Shown: positions 1-7,600 of the stretch, one piece after another
Layout of the letters: each line of letters starts with the position of its first letter
How positions within the stretch are numbered: the stretch's first letter is position 1
Origin: Rhizobiaceae bacterium
GTDB lineage: Bacteria; Pseudomonadota; Alphaproteobacteria; Rhizobiales; Rhizobiaceae
Direction of reading: 5' to 3'
Length of the DNA stretch: 64,000 nucleotides
NCBI GenBank assembly: GCA_016742175.1
Contig: JACVCH010000008.1
Coordinates: 1-64,000, forward strand
Notes under the pieces: generated by a model
Told to the model about the DNA's origin: nothing
Database searches by the model: none
Seen by the model: only the letters and a program-made list of their open reading frames with translations
Program-made: the position numbers and the translations under genes

Positions 1-1
1 C

Positions 2-424
2 ACCTATAGCGACCTCGAGGACGCGGCGAGCCTGATCGAAGACCGGTTCCGACGCTGGCCGGTCTCGACCGATGGTCTGCCGCAGGGCGTCGCTTCGCCA
101 TCGCAAGCGCCGGTTGAGGCCGGCCGGCCGCCCCGCCCGGGCGACCAGCGGTTCCGCCAGGTCGTCGGCATCGAGTTGCGGCAGGTCGAAGGAGATCTCT
201 TCCTGGCCGATGGAGAAGGCGTCGCGATCTACCATCTCAACGCCATCGGCACCGGCGTCTGGAACCTGCTCGCCGAGCCGACCTCGCCGAACGACGCCGT
301 CGAAATCCTTGCGGCCGCCTTTCCCGACACCGACCCCAACCGGATCGAACAGGATGCGCGGGGGCTTTTCGGCGAACTGGAGGCGGCGGGCTTCATCGAG
401 CCCGTCGATCAGTTTTCCATATAG
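2..424 (+). CDS. PqqD-like domain protein, 5' end outside window
   Basis: The frame is open from the window edge, so the gene begins upstream and 140 residues are visible. The last ~85 residues resemble PqqD-type domains, small winged-helix folds that hold a precursor peptide for a modifying enzyme: the 'EGDLFLADGEG' strands, 'YHLNAIGTGVWNLL', and a terminal helix 'IEQDARGLFGELEAAGFI'. The N-terminal visible part ('YSDLEDAASLIEDRFRRWP', then a Pro/Gly-rich linker) is not recognised. A TTG at 176 could start a stand-alone 82-residue PqqD, but no ribosome site precedes it and the upstream frame stays open, so a fusion or extended form is preferred. The 3' end overlaps the convergent thioesterase gene by 16 bases. 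The substrate peptide cannot be named from this window. Confidence 0.6.
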   Translation, partial: TYSDLEDAASLIEDRFRRWPVSTDGLPQGVASPSQAPVEAGRPPRPGDQRFRQVVGIELRQVEGDLFLADGEGVAIYHLNAIGTGVWNLLAEPTSPNDAVEILAAAFPDTDPNRIEQDARGLFGELEAAGFIEPVDQFSI

Positions 425-828
425 GCAAACGCGCCGGTGGCGCTCACGGCAACGCGGGTATCACCCTTCGCGCGCATCTCGATCCGCACGTAAGCCATGC
501 GCTTGCCGTTGGAGAGGATGTCGACGCGGATGTTCACGTCTCCCGGCTTCAGCGGCCTGATGAAATGCGTCGTCAGGTCGACCGTGGTGCAGACGCGGAA
601 CCGGCCGTTCAGCGCCGACAGCGCCATGACCGCGACCGTGTCGGCAGCCGAAGCGGTCGCCTGGCCGCAGACGACGCCGCCGCCATGGACGATGCGCGGA
701 TTGGCCGGCAACAGGAAGTCTCCGCCCGCCGCGTCGAAGGCGATCGCCTTCAGGTTCAGTTCGCCCACCCATGGCGCGAACATCGTGCGCATCAGATGCT
801 CTGCCTCGTCGATGCCAAAAGCTCTCAT
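409..828 (-). CDS. PaaI-family hotdog-fold thioesterase
   Basis: A 139-residue protein of hotdog thioesterase size. It carries the family's central helix motif '[19 protein letters not shown]', where the HGG turn and the following acidic residue form the acyl-CoA site, followed by the strands '[18 protein letters not shown]' typical of PaaI/4HBT proteins. Such enzymes hydrolyse acyl-CoA thioesters in the cytoplasm; in phenylacetate catabolism PaaI relieves dead-end CoA intermediates. The gene is divergent from paaA with about 97 bases between the two starts, which fits a pathway link but is not proof. The start at 828 is preceded by a GGGAGGGG ribosome site. The exact substrate is inferred only from context. 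Confidence 0.75.
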   Translation of the reverse strand: MRAFGIDEAEHLMRTMFAPWVGELNLKAIAFDAAGGDFLLPANPRIVHGGGVVCGQATASAADTVAVMALSALNGRFRVCTTVDLTTHFIRPLKPGDVNIRVDILSNGKRMAYVRIEMRAKGDTRVAVSATGAFAYMEN

Positions 829-886
829 AGCCCCTCCCGAAAAATGCGTTACGAAAACTTGTCGTCACGCCGATTTTTTGTTACAT

Positions 887-910
887 ATCCGAAATCGGAT
901 CGTATCCGAT
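887..910. promoter_or_regulatory. Candidate operator in the thioesterase-paaA divergent promoter
   Basis: Three alternating half-sites occur in 24 bases: ATCCGA (887-892), TCGGAT (895-900) and ATCCGAT (904-910). The first two form a 6+6 inverted repeat with a 2-base spacer; ATCGGAT/ATCCGAT (894-900 and 904-910) form a 7+7 inverted repeat with a 3-base spacer. The site ends about 16 bases before the paaA start and overlaps the run into its ribosome site, so binding would block paaA expression. A TetR- or GntR-type phenylacetate regulator is a reasonable guess; no regulator gene is in the window. Confidence 0.5.
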
Positions 911-925
911 CACGGAGGATTTGCC

Positions 926-1921
926 ATGTACAGCCAGGGCCTGATCGGCGCGAAAACCGAGACGACCGAGGATGAAGCCTTCCTCGCCGCCTTCCAGGCG
1001 CGCATCGACGCCGAGGAGAAGATCGAGCCCAACGATCCGATGCCGGAGGGCTATCGCCGCACGCTGATCCGCCAGATCGGCCAGCACGCGCATTCCGAGA
1101 TCGTCGGCATGCTGCCCGAGGGCAACTGGATCACCCGCGCCCCGTCGCTGAAGCGCAAGGCGGCGCTGCTCGCCAAGGTGCAGGATGAGGGCGGGCACGG
1201 CCTCTATCTTTATTCCGCCGCCGAGACGCTGGGCGTTTCCCGCGAGCAGATGACCGAGGAGCTGATCTCGGGCAAGGCGAAATATTCCTCCATCTTCAAC
1301 TATCCGACGCTGACCTGGGCCGATATTGGCGCGATCGGCTGGCTGGTCGACGGCGCGGCGATCATGAACCAGATCCCGCTCTGCCGCTGCTCCTATGGCC
1401 CCTATGCGCGCGCGATGATCCGCGTGTGCAAGGAGGAAAGCTTCCACCAGCGCCAGGGCTACGAGATCATGATGACGCTCGCGCAGGGCACGCCCGAGCA
1501 GAAGGAACTGGCGCAGGACGCGCTGAACCGCTGGTGGTGGCCGTCGCTGATGATGTTCGGCCCGCATGACGGCGACAGCCAGCATGGCGACCAGTCGATG
1601 GCCTGGAAGATCAAGCGCTTCACAAATGACGAATTGCGCCAGCAATTCGTCGATTCGACCGTGCCACAGGCCGAGTTCATCGGCCTGACGCTGCCCGACC
1701 CGGACCTGAAATGGAACGAGGAGCGTGGGCACTACGATTTCGGCGCGATCGACTGGGACGAGTTCTGGCGCGTGGTCAAGGGCGGCGGCCCTATGAACAA
1801 GGAGCGCATCGCGGCGCGGAAGAAAGCCTGGGAGGACGGGGAATGGGTGCGCGAAGCCGCGCTCGCCCATGCCGAAAAGCGCAAGTCCCGCCGCGCGGCG
1901 GCGAAGATCGCAGCGGAGTGA
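926..1921 (+). CDS. paaA: 1,2-phenylacetyl-CoA epoxidase, catalytic subunit PaaA
   Basis: PaaA is the di-iron oxygenase subunit that epoxidises the ring of phenylacetyl-CoA in the cytoplasm. The 331-residue protein has the expected length. Two ExxH iron-binding motifs are visible: 'DEGGH' (Glu88, His91) and 'EESFH' (Glu171, His174). The frame runs open far upstream (to about 497) but ATG at 926 is the start, with GGAGG about 10 bases before it and homologous sequence beginning there ('MYSQGLIGA'). First gene of paaABCDE; paaB follows after 5 bases. A candidate operator lies just upstream. Confidence 0.95.
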   Translation: MYSQGLIGAKTETTEDEAFLAAFQARIDAEEKIEPNDPMPEGYRRTLIRQIGQHAHSEIVGMLPEGNWITRAPSLKRKAALLAKVQDEGGHGLYLYSAAETLGVSREQMTEELISGKAKYSSIFNYPTLTWADIGAIGWLVDGAAIMNQIPLCRCSYGPYARAMIRVCKEESFHQRQGYEIMMTLAQGTPEQKELAQDALNRWWWPSLMMFGPHDGDSQHGDQSMAWKIKRFTNDELRQQFVDSTVPQAEFIGLTLPDPDLKWNEERGHYDFGAIDWDEFWRVVKGGGPMNKERIAARKKAWEDGEWVREAALAHAEKRKSRRAAAKIAAE

Positions 1922-1926
1922 GAGAG

Positions 1927-2214
1927 ATGGCGAAGAACGAAATTCCGCTTTGGGAAGTCTTCATCCGGCCGCGCAACGGCCTGTCGCACAAGCATTGCGG
2001 CTCGGTCCACGCGGCCGACGAGGTGATGGCGCTGAACGCCGCGCGTGACGTCTATACCCGGCGCGGCGAGGGCGTTTCCATCTGGGTCGTGCCGTCGGCG
2101 GCGATCACCGCCTCCGATCCCGAGCACAAGGACGAGAATTTCGAGCCGGCGGCTTCCAAGGTCTACCGTCACCCGACCTTCTACAAGATCCCCGACGAAG
2201 TGGGGCACATGTGA
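1927..2214 (+). CDS. paaB: 1,2-phenylacetyl-CoA epoxidase subunit PaaB
   Basis: A 95-residue small subunit of the PaaABCE multicomponent oxygenase, matching the usual PaaB length. The typical opening 'PLWEVFIRPRNGLSHKH' and the segment 'YTRRGEGVSIWVVPS' are seen. PaaB bridges PaaAC units in the complex and has no catalytic metal site of its own. ATG at 1927 follows an AGAGAG purine run and lies 5 bases after paaA; the stop overlaps the paaC start (TGATG), so translation is coupled. Confidence 0.93.
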   Translation: MAKNEIPLWEVFIRPRNGLSHKHCGSVHAADEVMALNAARDVYTRRGEGVSIWVVPSAAITASDPEHKDENFEPAASKVYRHPTFYKIPDEVGHM

Positions 2215-2969
2215 TGGCGAAGGACGCGCTTCTCGCCTTCGTCGTGCGGCTTGCCGACGACCATCTGATCCTCGGCCACCGCCTCTCGGAATGGTGCGGC
2301 CATGCGCCGATGCTCGAGGAAGACCTCGCCATGCCGAACATGGCGCTGGACCTGATCGGCCAAGCGCGCGCGCTCTACCAGTATGCCGCCGACATCGAGG
2401 GCAGGGGCCGCACGGAAGACGATTTCGCGTATCTGCGGCGCGAGCGCGAATACACCAACTGCCTGATGGTCGAGCGGCCGAACGGCGACTTCGCGCACAC
2501 CATGCTGCGCCAGCTCACTTTCGCCGCCTTCATGGAGCCGATGTGGCGCGCCATGGCGACTTCGAAAGACGAGACGCTGGCCGGCATCGCCGCCAAGGCC
2601 GTCAAGGAGGTCGCCTACCACATCCGCCATGCGGGCGAGTGGGTGATCCGGCTCGGCGACGGCACCGAGGAAAGCTCGGCCCGGATGAAGCAGGCGGTGG
2701 AGGATCTGGCGCCTTACGTCGACGAGGTGTTCGACGCCGACGATGTGACGCGGGCGATGGTGGAAGCGGGCATCGCGCCGGACCCGGCAGCGTTGCGCCA
2801 GTCCTTCGACCGGACAATGGCGACGATCTTCGCCGAGGCGTTTCTGGACATGCCGACGGCGCCGTTTGCGCAACGTGGCGGGCGTGATGGGCGGCATGGC
2901 GAGGCGATGGGGTATCTGCTTGCGGATCTGCAGTACATGCAGCGGACGTTTCCGGGGGCGGTGTGGTGA
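2214..2969 (+). CDS. paaC: 1,2-phenylacetyl-CoA epoxidase structural subunit PaaC
   Basis: PaaC is the ferritin-like partner of PaaA: same fold, non-catalytic, needed for a stable PaaAC core. The 251-residue protein shows the family hallmarks 'DDHLILGHRLSEWCGHAP', 'LIGQARALYQYAADIEG' and 'KEVAYHIRHAGEWVIRLGDG'. ATG 2214 sits in a TGATG overlap with the paaB stop; a GTG one codon earlier is possible. The C-terminus overlaps the paaD start by 4 bases. Confidence 0.93.
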   Translation: MAKDALLAFVVRLADDHLILGHRLSEWCGHAPMLEEDLAMPNMALDLIGQARALYQYAADIEGRGRTEDDFAYLRREREYTNCLMVERPNGDFAHTMLRQLTFAAFMEPMWRAMATSKDETLAGIAAKAVKEVAYHIRHAGEWVIRLGDGTEESSARMKQAVEDLAPYVDEVFDADDVTRAMVEAGIAPDPAALRQSFDRTMATIFAEAFLDMPTAPFAQRGGRDGRHGEAMGYLLADLQYMQRTFPGAVW

Positions 2970-3613
2970 GTGATACCCGGCCAGAACTGCGGGACAGCGC
3001 CCCCCTCTGGGCTGCCGCCCATCTCCCCCGCGAGGGGGGAGATCACGCGGTTTCGGCGACGAGACTGATCTCCCCCCTCGCGGGGGAGATGGGCGGCAGC
3101 CCAGAGGGGGGCAACGTAGAGAGCTACCCTTCGCCGGATGCCCAACGCCGCGCCTACGCTGCCGCAGCCGCGGTGCTCGACCCGGAAGTGCCCTGCGTGA
3201 CCGTCGCCGATCTCGGCATCCTGCGCTCCGTCGACATCATCGACGGCGTGGCAGTCGCCAAGGTCACGCCGACATACTCGGGCTGCCCGGCCGTGCTCGC
3301 CATCGAACTCGCCGTGGAATCCGCGCTCCTCGACGCCGGCTTCGAAGCCCGTGTCGAACGCGTCATCTCGCCAGCCTGGACGACGGACTGGATCACCGAC
3401 GAAGGCCGCGAAAAGCTCAAGGCCTACGGCATCGCGCCGCCGGTCAATGGCTCCAACTCGATCCGCTCGCTCTTCGGCGAGACGGTCGTCGCCTGTCCGC
3501 AATGCGGTTCGCCCGAGACCGAGCGCGTTTCCGAGTTCGGCTCGACCGCCTGCAAGGCGCTTTATCGCTGCACGTCGTGCCGCGAGCCGTTCGACTATTT
3601 CAAATGCATCTGA
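2966..3613 (+). CDS. paaD: Phenylacetate degradation protein PaaD with in-frame palindromic insert
   Basis: PaaD is thought to help assemble the Fe-S centre of the epoxidase reductase. Residues ~55-140 are the DUF59/MIP18-type domain ('LDPEVPCVTVADLGILRSV', 'VTPTYSGCPAV'), and the C-terminus is a four-Cys zinc-ribbon ('CPQCGSPE' and 'YRCTSCREPF'). At 215 residues it is about 40-50 longer than usual. The excess, residues ~11-49, is encoded by a perfect 46-base inverted repeat at 3000-3111 that keeps the frame open ('SPLAGEMGGSPEGG'). The start is a GTG (2966, or 2963) overlapping the paaC stop. Whether the insert is tolerated in the folded protein is unknown; it precedes the conserved domain. 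Confidence 0.88.
   Translation: MSDTRPELRDSAPLWAAAHLPREGGDHAVSATRLISPLAGEMGGSPEGGNVESYPSPDAQRRAYAAAAAVLDPEVPCVTVADLGILRSVDIIDGVAVAKVTPTYSGCPAVLAIELAVESALLDAGFEARVERVISPAWTTDWITDEGREKLKAYGIAPPVNGSNSIRSLFGETVVACPQCGSPETERVSEFGSTACKALYRCTSCREPFDYFKCI
3000..3111. repeat. Palindromic repeat (type A) inside paaD
   Basis: Two 46-base arms (3000-3045 and 3066-3111) are perfect inverted copies around a 20-base loop. Each arm also contains its own smaller hairpin (CTCCCCC ... GGGGGAG). Related arms occur at 9770-9896, 29108-29255 and 35117-35277. Here the element is translated as part of paaD. Confidence 0.97.
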
Positions 3614-3620
3614 GGTCCCG

Positions 3621-4700
3621 ATGGCGCCGCGTTTTCACGATTTGAAGGTTTCCGGCATCGAGCGGCAGACGCCCGATTCCGTCGCCGTCGCCTTCGACGT
3701 GCCGGACGATTTGCGCGAGGTCTTCGCCTTCAAGCCGGGCCAGTACCTGACGCTCTCGACAGAGATCGACGGCAAGGAGGCGCGGCGGTCCTATTCGATC
3801 TGCTCGGCGCCGGGTGACCCGCACTTACGTGTCGGCGTCAAGCGCGTGGCGGACGGGCGCTTTTCGTCCTTCGTCAACGAGACGCTTTCCATCGGCGACA
3901 TCATTCGCGTCATGCCGCCGGAAGGGCGCTTCACCTCGCTCGTCGGCGAGCGGCACGACTACATCCTGATCGCCGCAGGGTCGGGGATCACGCCGATGCT
4001 CTCCATCGCGCGCACCGTGCTCGGCCACGAGCCGGGCAGCACGATCACGCTGATCTACGGCAACCGCGCCTCCGACCAGATCATGTTCCTCGAAGAACTC
4101 GAGGATCTGAAGGACCGGCACATGCGCCGCTTCAGCCTCATCCATGTGCTCTCGCGCGAGACGCAGGACGTGGAACTTCTCAACGGGCGCATCGACGGCG
4201 CGCGCATCCGCGAGCTTGCCGCGCGCGGCGCGATCGACCCGCTGGCGGCGGACGGCATCTTCCTGTGTGGCCCCGGCGAGATGATCGACAGCGTCTCGGC
4301 GGAACTGACGGCGCTCGGCGTCGACGCCGACAAGGTGCGCTTCGAGCGCTTCACGCCCTCGGGCGACGCGCCCAAGCCGCGCCCGCGCTCGGCGCAAGCC
4401 GAACAGGCCGCGCAGGACGGCATCGCCATCGAAGTCGTCGTCGACGGCGTGCGGCGGTCCTTCGACATGATCGACCAGGACGCCACCGTGCTCGACGCGG
4501 CGCATCGCAAGGGGCTCGAACTTCCCTATTCCTGCGCCAACGGCATGTGCTGCACCTGCCGCTGCCGGGTGGTGGAAGGCGAGGCCGAGATGGCCGTCAA
4601 CTATTCGCTGCAGCCCTGGGAAATCGAAGCCGGCTTCACCCTCGCCTGCCAGACGCGGCCCACGTCGAAGAAGCTGGTGCTGGATTTCGACGCGGCTTGA
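3621..4700 (+). CDS. paaE: 1,2-phenylacetyl-CoA epoxidase reductase PaaE
   Basis: PaaE passes electrons from NADPH through FAD and a 2Fe-2S centre to the PaaAC di-iron site. Domain order in 359 residues: an FNR-type FAD domain with 'RRSYSICSAP', an NAD(P)-binding domain with 'AAGSGITPMLS' and 'FLCGPGEM', and a C-terminal plant-type ferredoxin domain with 'SCANGMCCTCRCRV' (C-x4-C-x2-C) plus a distal Cys in 'LACQTRP'. ATG 3621 lies 7 bases after paaD. Last gene of the operon; the next gene is convergent, 6 bases beyond the stop. Confidence 0.94.
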   Translation: MAPRFHDLKVSGIERQTPDSVAVAFDVPDDLREVFAFKPGQYLTLSTEIDGKEARRSYSICSAPGDPHLRVGVKRVADGRFSSFVNETLSIGDIIRVMPPEGRFTSLVGERHDYILIAAGSGITPMLSIARTVLGHEPGSTITLIYGNRASDQIMFLEELEDLKDRHMRRFSLIHVLSRETQDVELLNGRIDGARIRELAARGAIDPLAADGIFLCGPGEMIDSVSAELTALGVDADKVRFERFTPSGDAPKPRPRSAQAEQAAQDGIAIEVVVDGVRRSFDMIDQDATVLDAAHRKGLELPYSCANGMCCTCRCRVVEGEAEMAVNYSLQPWEIEAGFTLACQTRPTSKKLVLDFDAA

Positions 4701-4706
4701 TCCGCG

Positions 4707-6356
4707 TCACTTTCCTTCCCGAATCTGCGTCAGCGTCTTCGTCGGCGTGATCGCCTCCGGATCGAGCCGGACTTCGATGATCGACGGCTTGCCGCTTTCC
4801 CGCGCGCGAAGGAAGGCGTCGGCGAATTCCTCCGTCGTCGCGACGATCTCGCCGTGGCCGCCATAGGCGCGGGCGAGCGCGGCGAAGTCGGGGTTCTTCA
4901 TCGTCGTGCCGGAAACGCGGCCGGGGTAGTCGCGTTCCTGGTGCATGCGGATCGTGCCGTAGATGCCGTTGTTCAAGATGACGACGATGATCGGGCGGTC
5001 GTACTGGATGGCGGTGGCGAATTCCTGGCCGTGCATCTGGAAATCGCCGTCGCCGGCCCACACGATAACCTCGCGCTCGGGAAACAGGCCCTTGGCGGCG
5101 ACGCCGGCGGGAACGCCGTAGCCCATCGAGCCCGATGTCGGCGCGGCCTGGCCGTTGAAGCGGCGATAGCGGTGGAAGCGGTGCATCCAGGTGGCGAAAT
5201 TGCCGGCGCCATTGGCGACGATCACGTCCTCGGGCAGGTTCTCCTCCAGCCACGCCATGACCGGGCCCATCTTGACGGCACCGGCGCCGTCGGTCGGCGG
5301 GGTCGACCAGTCGAGATAGCTCTGGTGGAGTTCTTCCGTGCGGTTCGCCCAGGCGGGCGTGGCAGAGGGGGAGGTTTGCGAGAAGGCCTCGGCGAAGGCC
5401 GTGTTGGACGCGTTGATCGCCAGTTCCGGCCGGAAGACGCGGCCGAGTTCTTCCGGGTCTGGAAAGACGTGGACGAGCTTCTGGTCGGGGTAGGGGCTTT
5501 TCAGGAGCGTGTAGTCCGCCGAAGGCATTTCGCCGAAGCGGCAGCCGATCAAGAGCACGACGTCGGCATTCTTGATGTAGCTGGCGAGTTTCGGGTTGGC
5601 GCCAATGCCGATGTCGCCGGCATAGCAGTCGTGCAACTGGTCGCAGAGCGTCTGGCGGCGGAAGGAGCAGCCGACCGGCAGCTTCCATTTCGAGATGCCG
5701 GCGCAGATTTGCTTGACTGCTTCTTCCGTCCAGCGCGTGCCGCCGAGGACGAGAAAGGGACGCTCCGCGCCTTCGAGCAACTCGACGAGGCGGTCCATCT
5801 CGGGCTGACCGGGACGGGTCTCGACCGGCGTATAGGGCAGGGGCTTCGGCGCCTCCACCTCGTCGGTCAGCATGTCCTCCGGCAGCGCGACGACGACAGG
5901 GCCGGGACGGCCCGAGGTCGCGACCGCGAAGGCGCGGGTGACGAGTTCGGGGATGCGCCGTGCATCGTCGATCTCGACGACCCACTTCGCCATCGACCCG
6001 TAGAACGCCTTGTAGTCGACCTCCTGGAATGCCTCGCGCTCCTTGATGTCGCGGGCGATCTGGCCGACGAACAGGATCATCGGGTTGGAATCCTGCTGAG
6101 CGATGTGAACGCCGGCCGAGGCATTCGTGGCGCCGGGTCCGCGCGTGACGAAGCAGATGCCGGGCCTGCCGGTCATCCGGCCTTCGCAATCGGCCATCAT
6201 CGCCGCGCCGCCTTCCTGGCGGCAGACGATGTTCTCGATCTTGGAATCGTAGAGGGCGTCGAGGACGGCGAGGTAGCTTTCGCCCGGCACCGAATAGATG
6301 CGCTCGACGCCATTCGCTTCCAGCGCATCGACGATCAGTTGTCCGCCAGTCCTCAT
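4707..6356 (-). CDS. Acetolactate synthase-like thiamine diphosphate enzyme
   Basis: A 549-residue ThDP enzyme of the IlvB superfamily: N-terminal PYR domain with the catalytic Glu48 in 'CRQEGGAAMMAD', a central domain, and a C-terminal PP domain with the cofactor motif 'GDGDFQMHGQEFATAI' ending in 'LNNGIYG'. It overlaps the upstream class III CoA-transferase gene by ATGA. That pairing recalls oxalyl-CoA decarboxylase with formyl-CoA transferase, or a 2-hydroxyacyl-CoA lyase route, but the sequence reads as the general acetolactate synthase-like group, so the substrate stays open. No small regulatory subunit (ilvH) is adjacent, which argues against branched-chain amino acid synthesis. Confidence 0.85.
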   Translation of the reverse strand: MRTGGQLIVDALEANGVERIYSVPGESYLAVLDALYDSKIENIVCRQEGGAAMMADCEGRMTGRPGICFVTRGPGATNASAGVHIAQQDSNPMILFVGQIARDIKEREAFQEVDYKAFYGSMAKWVVEIDDARRIPELVTRAFAVATSGRPGPVVVALPEDMLTDEVEAPKPLPYTPVETRPGQPEMDRLVELLEGAERPFLVLGGTRWTEEAVKQICAGISKWKLPVGCSFRRQTLCDQLHDCYAGDIGIGANPKLASYIKNADVVLLIGCRFGEMPSADYTLLKSPYPDQKLVHVFPDPEELGRVFRPELAINASNTAFAEAFSQTSPSATPAWANRTEELHQSYLDWSTPPTDGAGAVKMGPVMAWLEENLPEDVIVANGAGNFATWMHRFHRYRRFNGQAAPTSGSMGYGVPAGVAAKGLFPEREVIVWAGDGDFQMHGQEFATAIQYDRPIIVVILNNGIYGTIRMHQERDYPGRVSGTTMKNPDFAALARAYGGHGEIVATTEEFADAFLRARESGKPSIIEVRLDPEAITPTKTLTQIREGK

Positions 6357-7528
6357 TTCGCGTTCTCCTCGATTTCCTTCAGCACTTCGTCCGTATGCTC
6401 GCCAAGACGCGGCGAGGGTCGTTCATATTCCAGCGGCGTCGCCGACATCAGCATCGGGGCGCGCACGGAGGGCAACTTGTTGCCGTGGCCATCGTCGAGG
6501 TCCATGCGCATGCCGCGCGCGATGGTCTGCGGATCGGCGAAGCTTTCCGCGATGTTGTTGATCGGGCTTGCCGGCACCGCCGCCGCGTCGAGCTTGGGCA
6601 GGAGGTCGGCGCGCGTCCACGTCGCGAGCGTCTCGATCATCGTCGCGCGCAGCCGGTCGCGATTGACGACGCGCGCGGGGTTGGTGGCGAAGTCCGGATC
6701 GGTCGCCAGATGGTCGAGCCCGACCACCTTGCAGAAGCGCTGGAACTGGCCGTCATTGCCGGCCGCGAGGATGAAATGGCCGTCCTTGCAGGGCAGCACC
6801 TCATAGGGCGCGATGTTCATGTGGGCGTTGCCCATCTGCTTCGGCGGATTGCCGGAGACGAGATAGTTCAAATTCTGGTTGCCGAGCACCGAGACCTGCG
6901 TGTCGAACAGCGCCATGTCGATGTGCTGGCCTTCGCCGGTCGCCTCGGCGTGGCGCAGTGCCGCCTGAATGGCGATGACGGAATAGAGCCCGGTGAAGAT
7001 GTCCGAAATGGCGACGCCGGCCTTTTGCGGCTCGCGGCCCGGCTCGCCGGTGATCGACATCATGCCGGACATGCCCTGGATGATGAAGTCGTAGCCCGCG
7101 CGCGGCGCGTAGGGCCCGTCCTGCCCGAATCCGGTGATCGAGCAGTAGACGAGGCGCGGGTTGATCGCCTTCAGGCTCTCATAGTCGAGGCCGTACTTCT
7201 TCAGGCCTCCCACCTTGAAATTCTCGATCATCACGTCGGCGGTCGCGACCAGCTTGCGGACCTGCTCGGCGCCTTCCGGCGTCGAGAAGTCGATGGCGAC
7301 GGAGCGCTTGCCGCGATTGGTCGAGTGATAATAGGCGGCCGACAAATTGGTGCCGTCATGGCCCATGACGAAGGGCGGGCCCCATTTGCGCGTGTCGTCG
7401 CCGCCGTCCGGGTTCTCGATCTTGATGATGTCGGCGCCGAGATCGGCGAGCACCTGGCCGGCCCATGGTCCGGCGAGAATACGGGCGAGTTCGATGACGC
7501 GAACGCCCTTGAGCGGCGGCTGGGACAT
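6353..7528 (-). CDS. CaiB/BaiF (class III) CoA-transferase
   Basis: Moves CoA between carboxylic acids through an aspartyl-CoA intermediate. The 391-residue length and the motifs 'GVRVIELARILAGPWAGQ', 'NRGKRSVAIDF' and 'GFGQDGPYA' are typical; Asp176 in 'AISDIFTG' aligns by context with the catalytic Asp of formyl-CoA transferase. The frame extends 19 codons upstream (to 7585) but ATG 7528 begins the conserved sequence. Its stop overlaps the start of the ThDP enzyme, so the two are co-translated, and the alpha/beta hydrolase lies 72 bases upstream in the same direction. Confidence 0.9.
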   Translation of the reverse strand: MSQPPLKGVRVIELARILAGPWAGQVLADLGADIIKIENPDGGDDTRKWGPPFVMGHDGTNLSAAYYHSTNRGKRSVAIDFSTPEGAEQVRKLVATADVMIENFKVGGLKKYGLDYESLKAINPRLVYCSITGFGQDGPYAPRAGYDFIIQGMSGMMSITGEPGREPQKAGVAISDIFTGLYSVIAIQAALRHAEATGEGQHIDMALFDTQVSVLGNQNLNYLVSGNPPKQMGNAHMNIAPYEVLPCKDGHFILAAGNDGQFQRFCKVVGLDHLATDPDFATNPARVVNRDRLRATMIETLATWTRADLLPKLDAAAVPASPINNIAESFADPQTIARGMRMDLDDGHGNKLPSVRAPMLMSATPLEYERPSPRLGEHTDEVLKEIEENAK

Positions 7529-7600
7529 GAAATTTACGCTGGGCTCCCTCGTTTCCAGCCTGCGTAGCAGACCGGGCCGCGTCACGGAACCCGGCTTGGA

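Noticed and set aside
497-925. Long N-terminal extension of PaaA
   Set aside because: It runs antisense through the thioesterase gene; ATG 926 has the ribosome site and begins the conserved sequence.
3000-3111. Insertion sequence or transposon in paaD
   Set aside because: There is no transposase frame and no target duplication seen; the element is a short palindrome of a repeated family.
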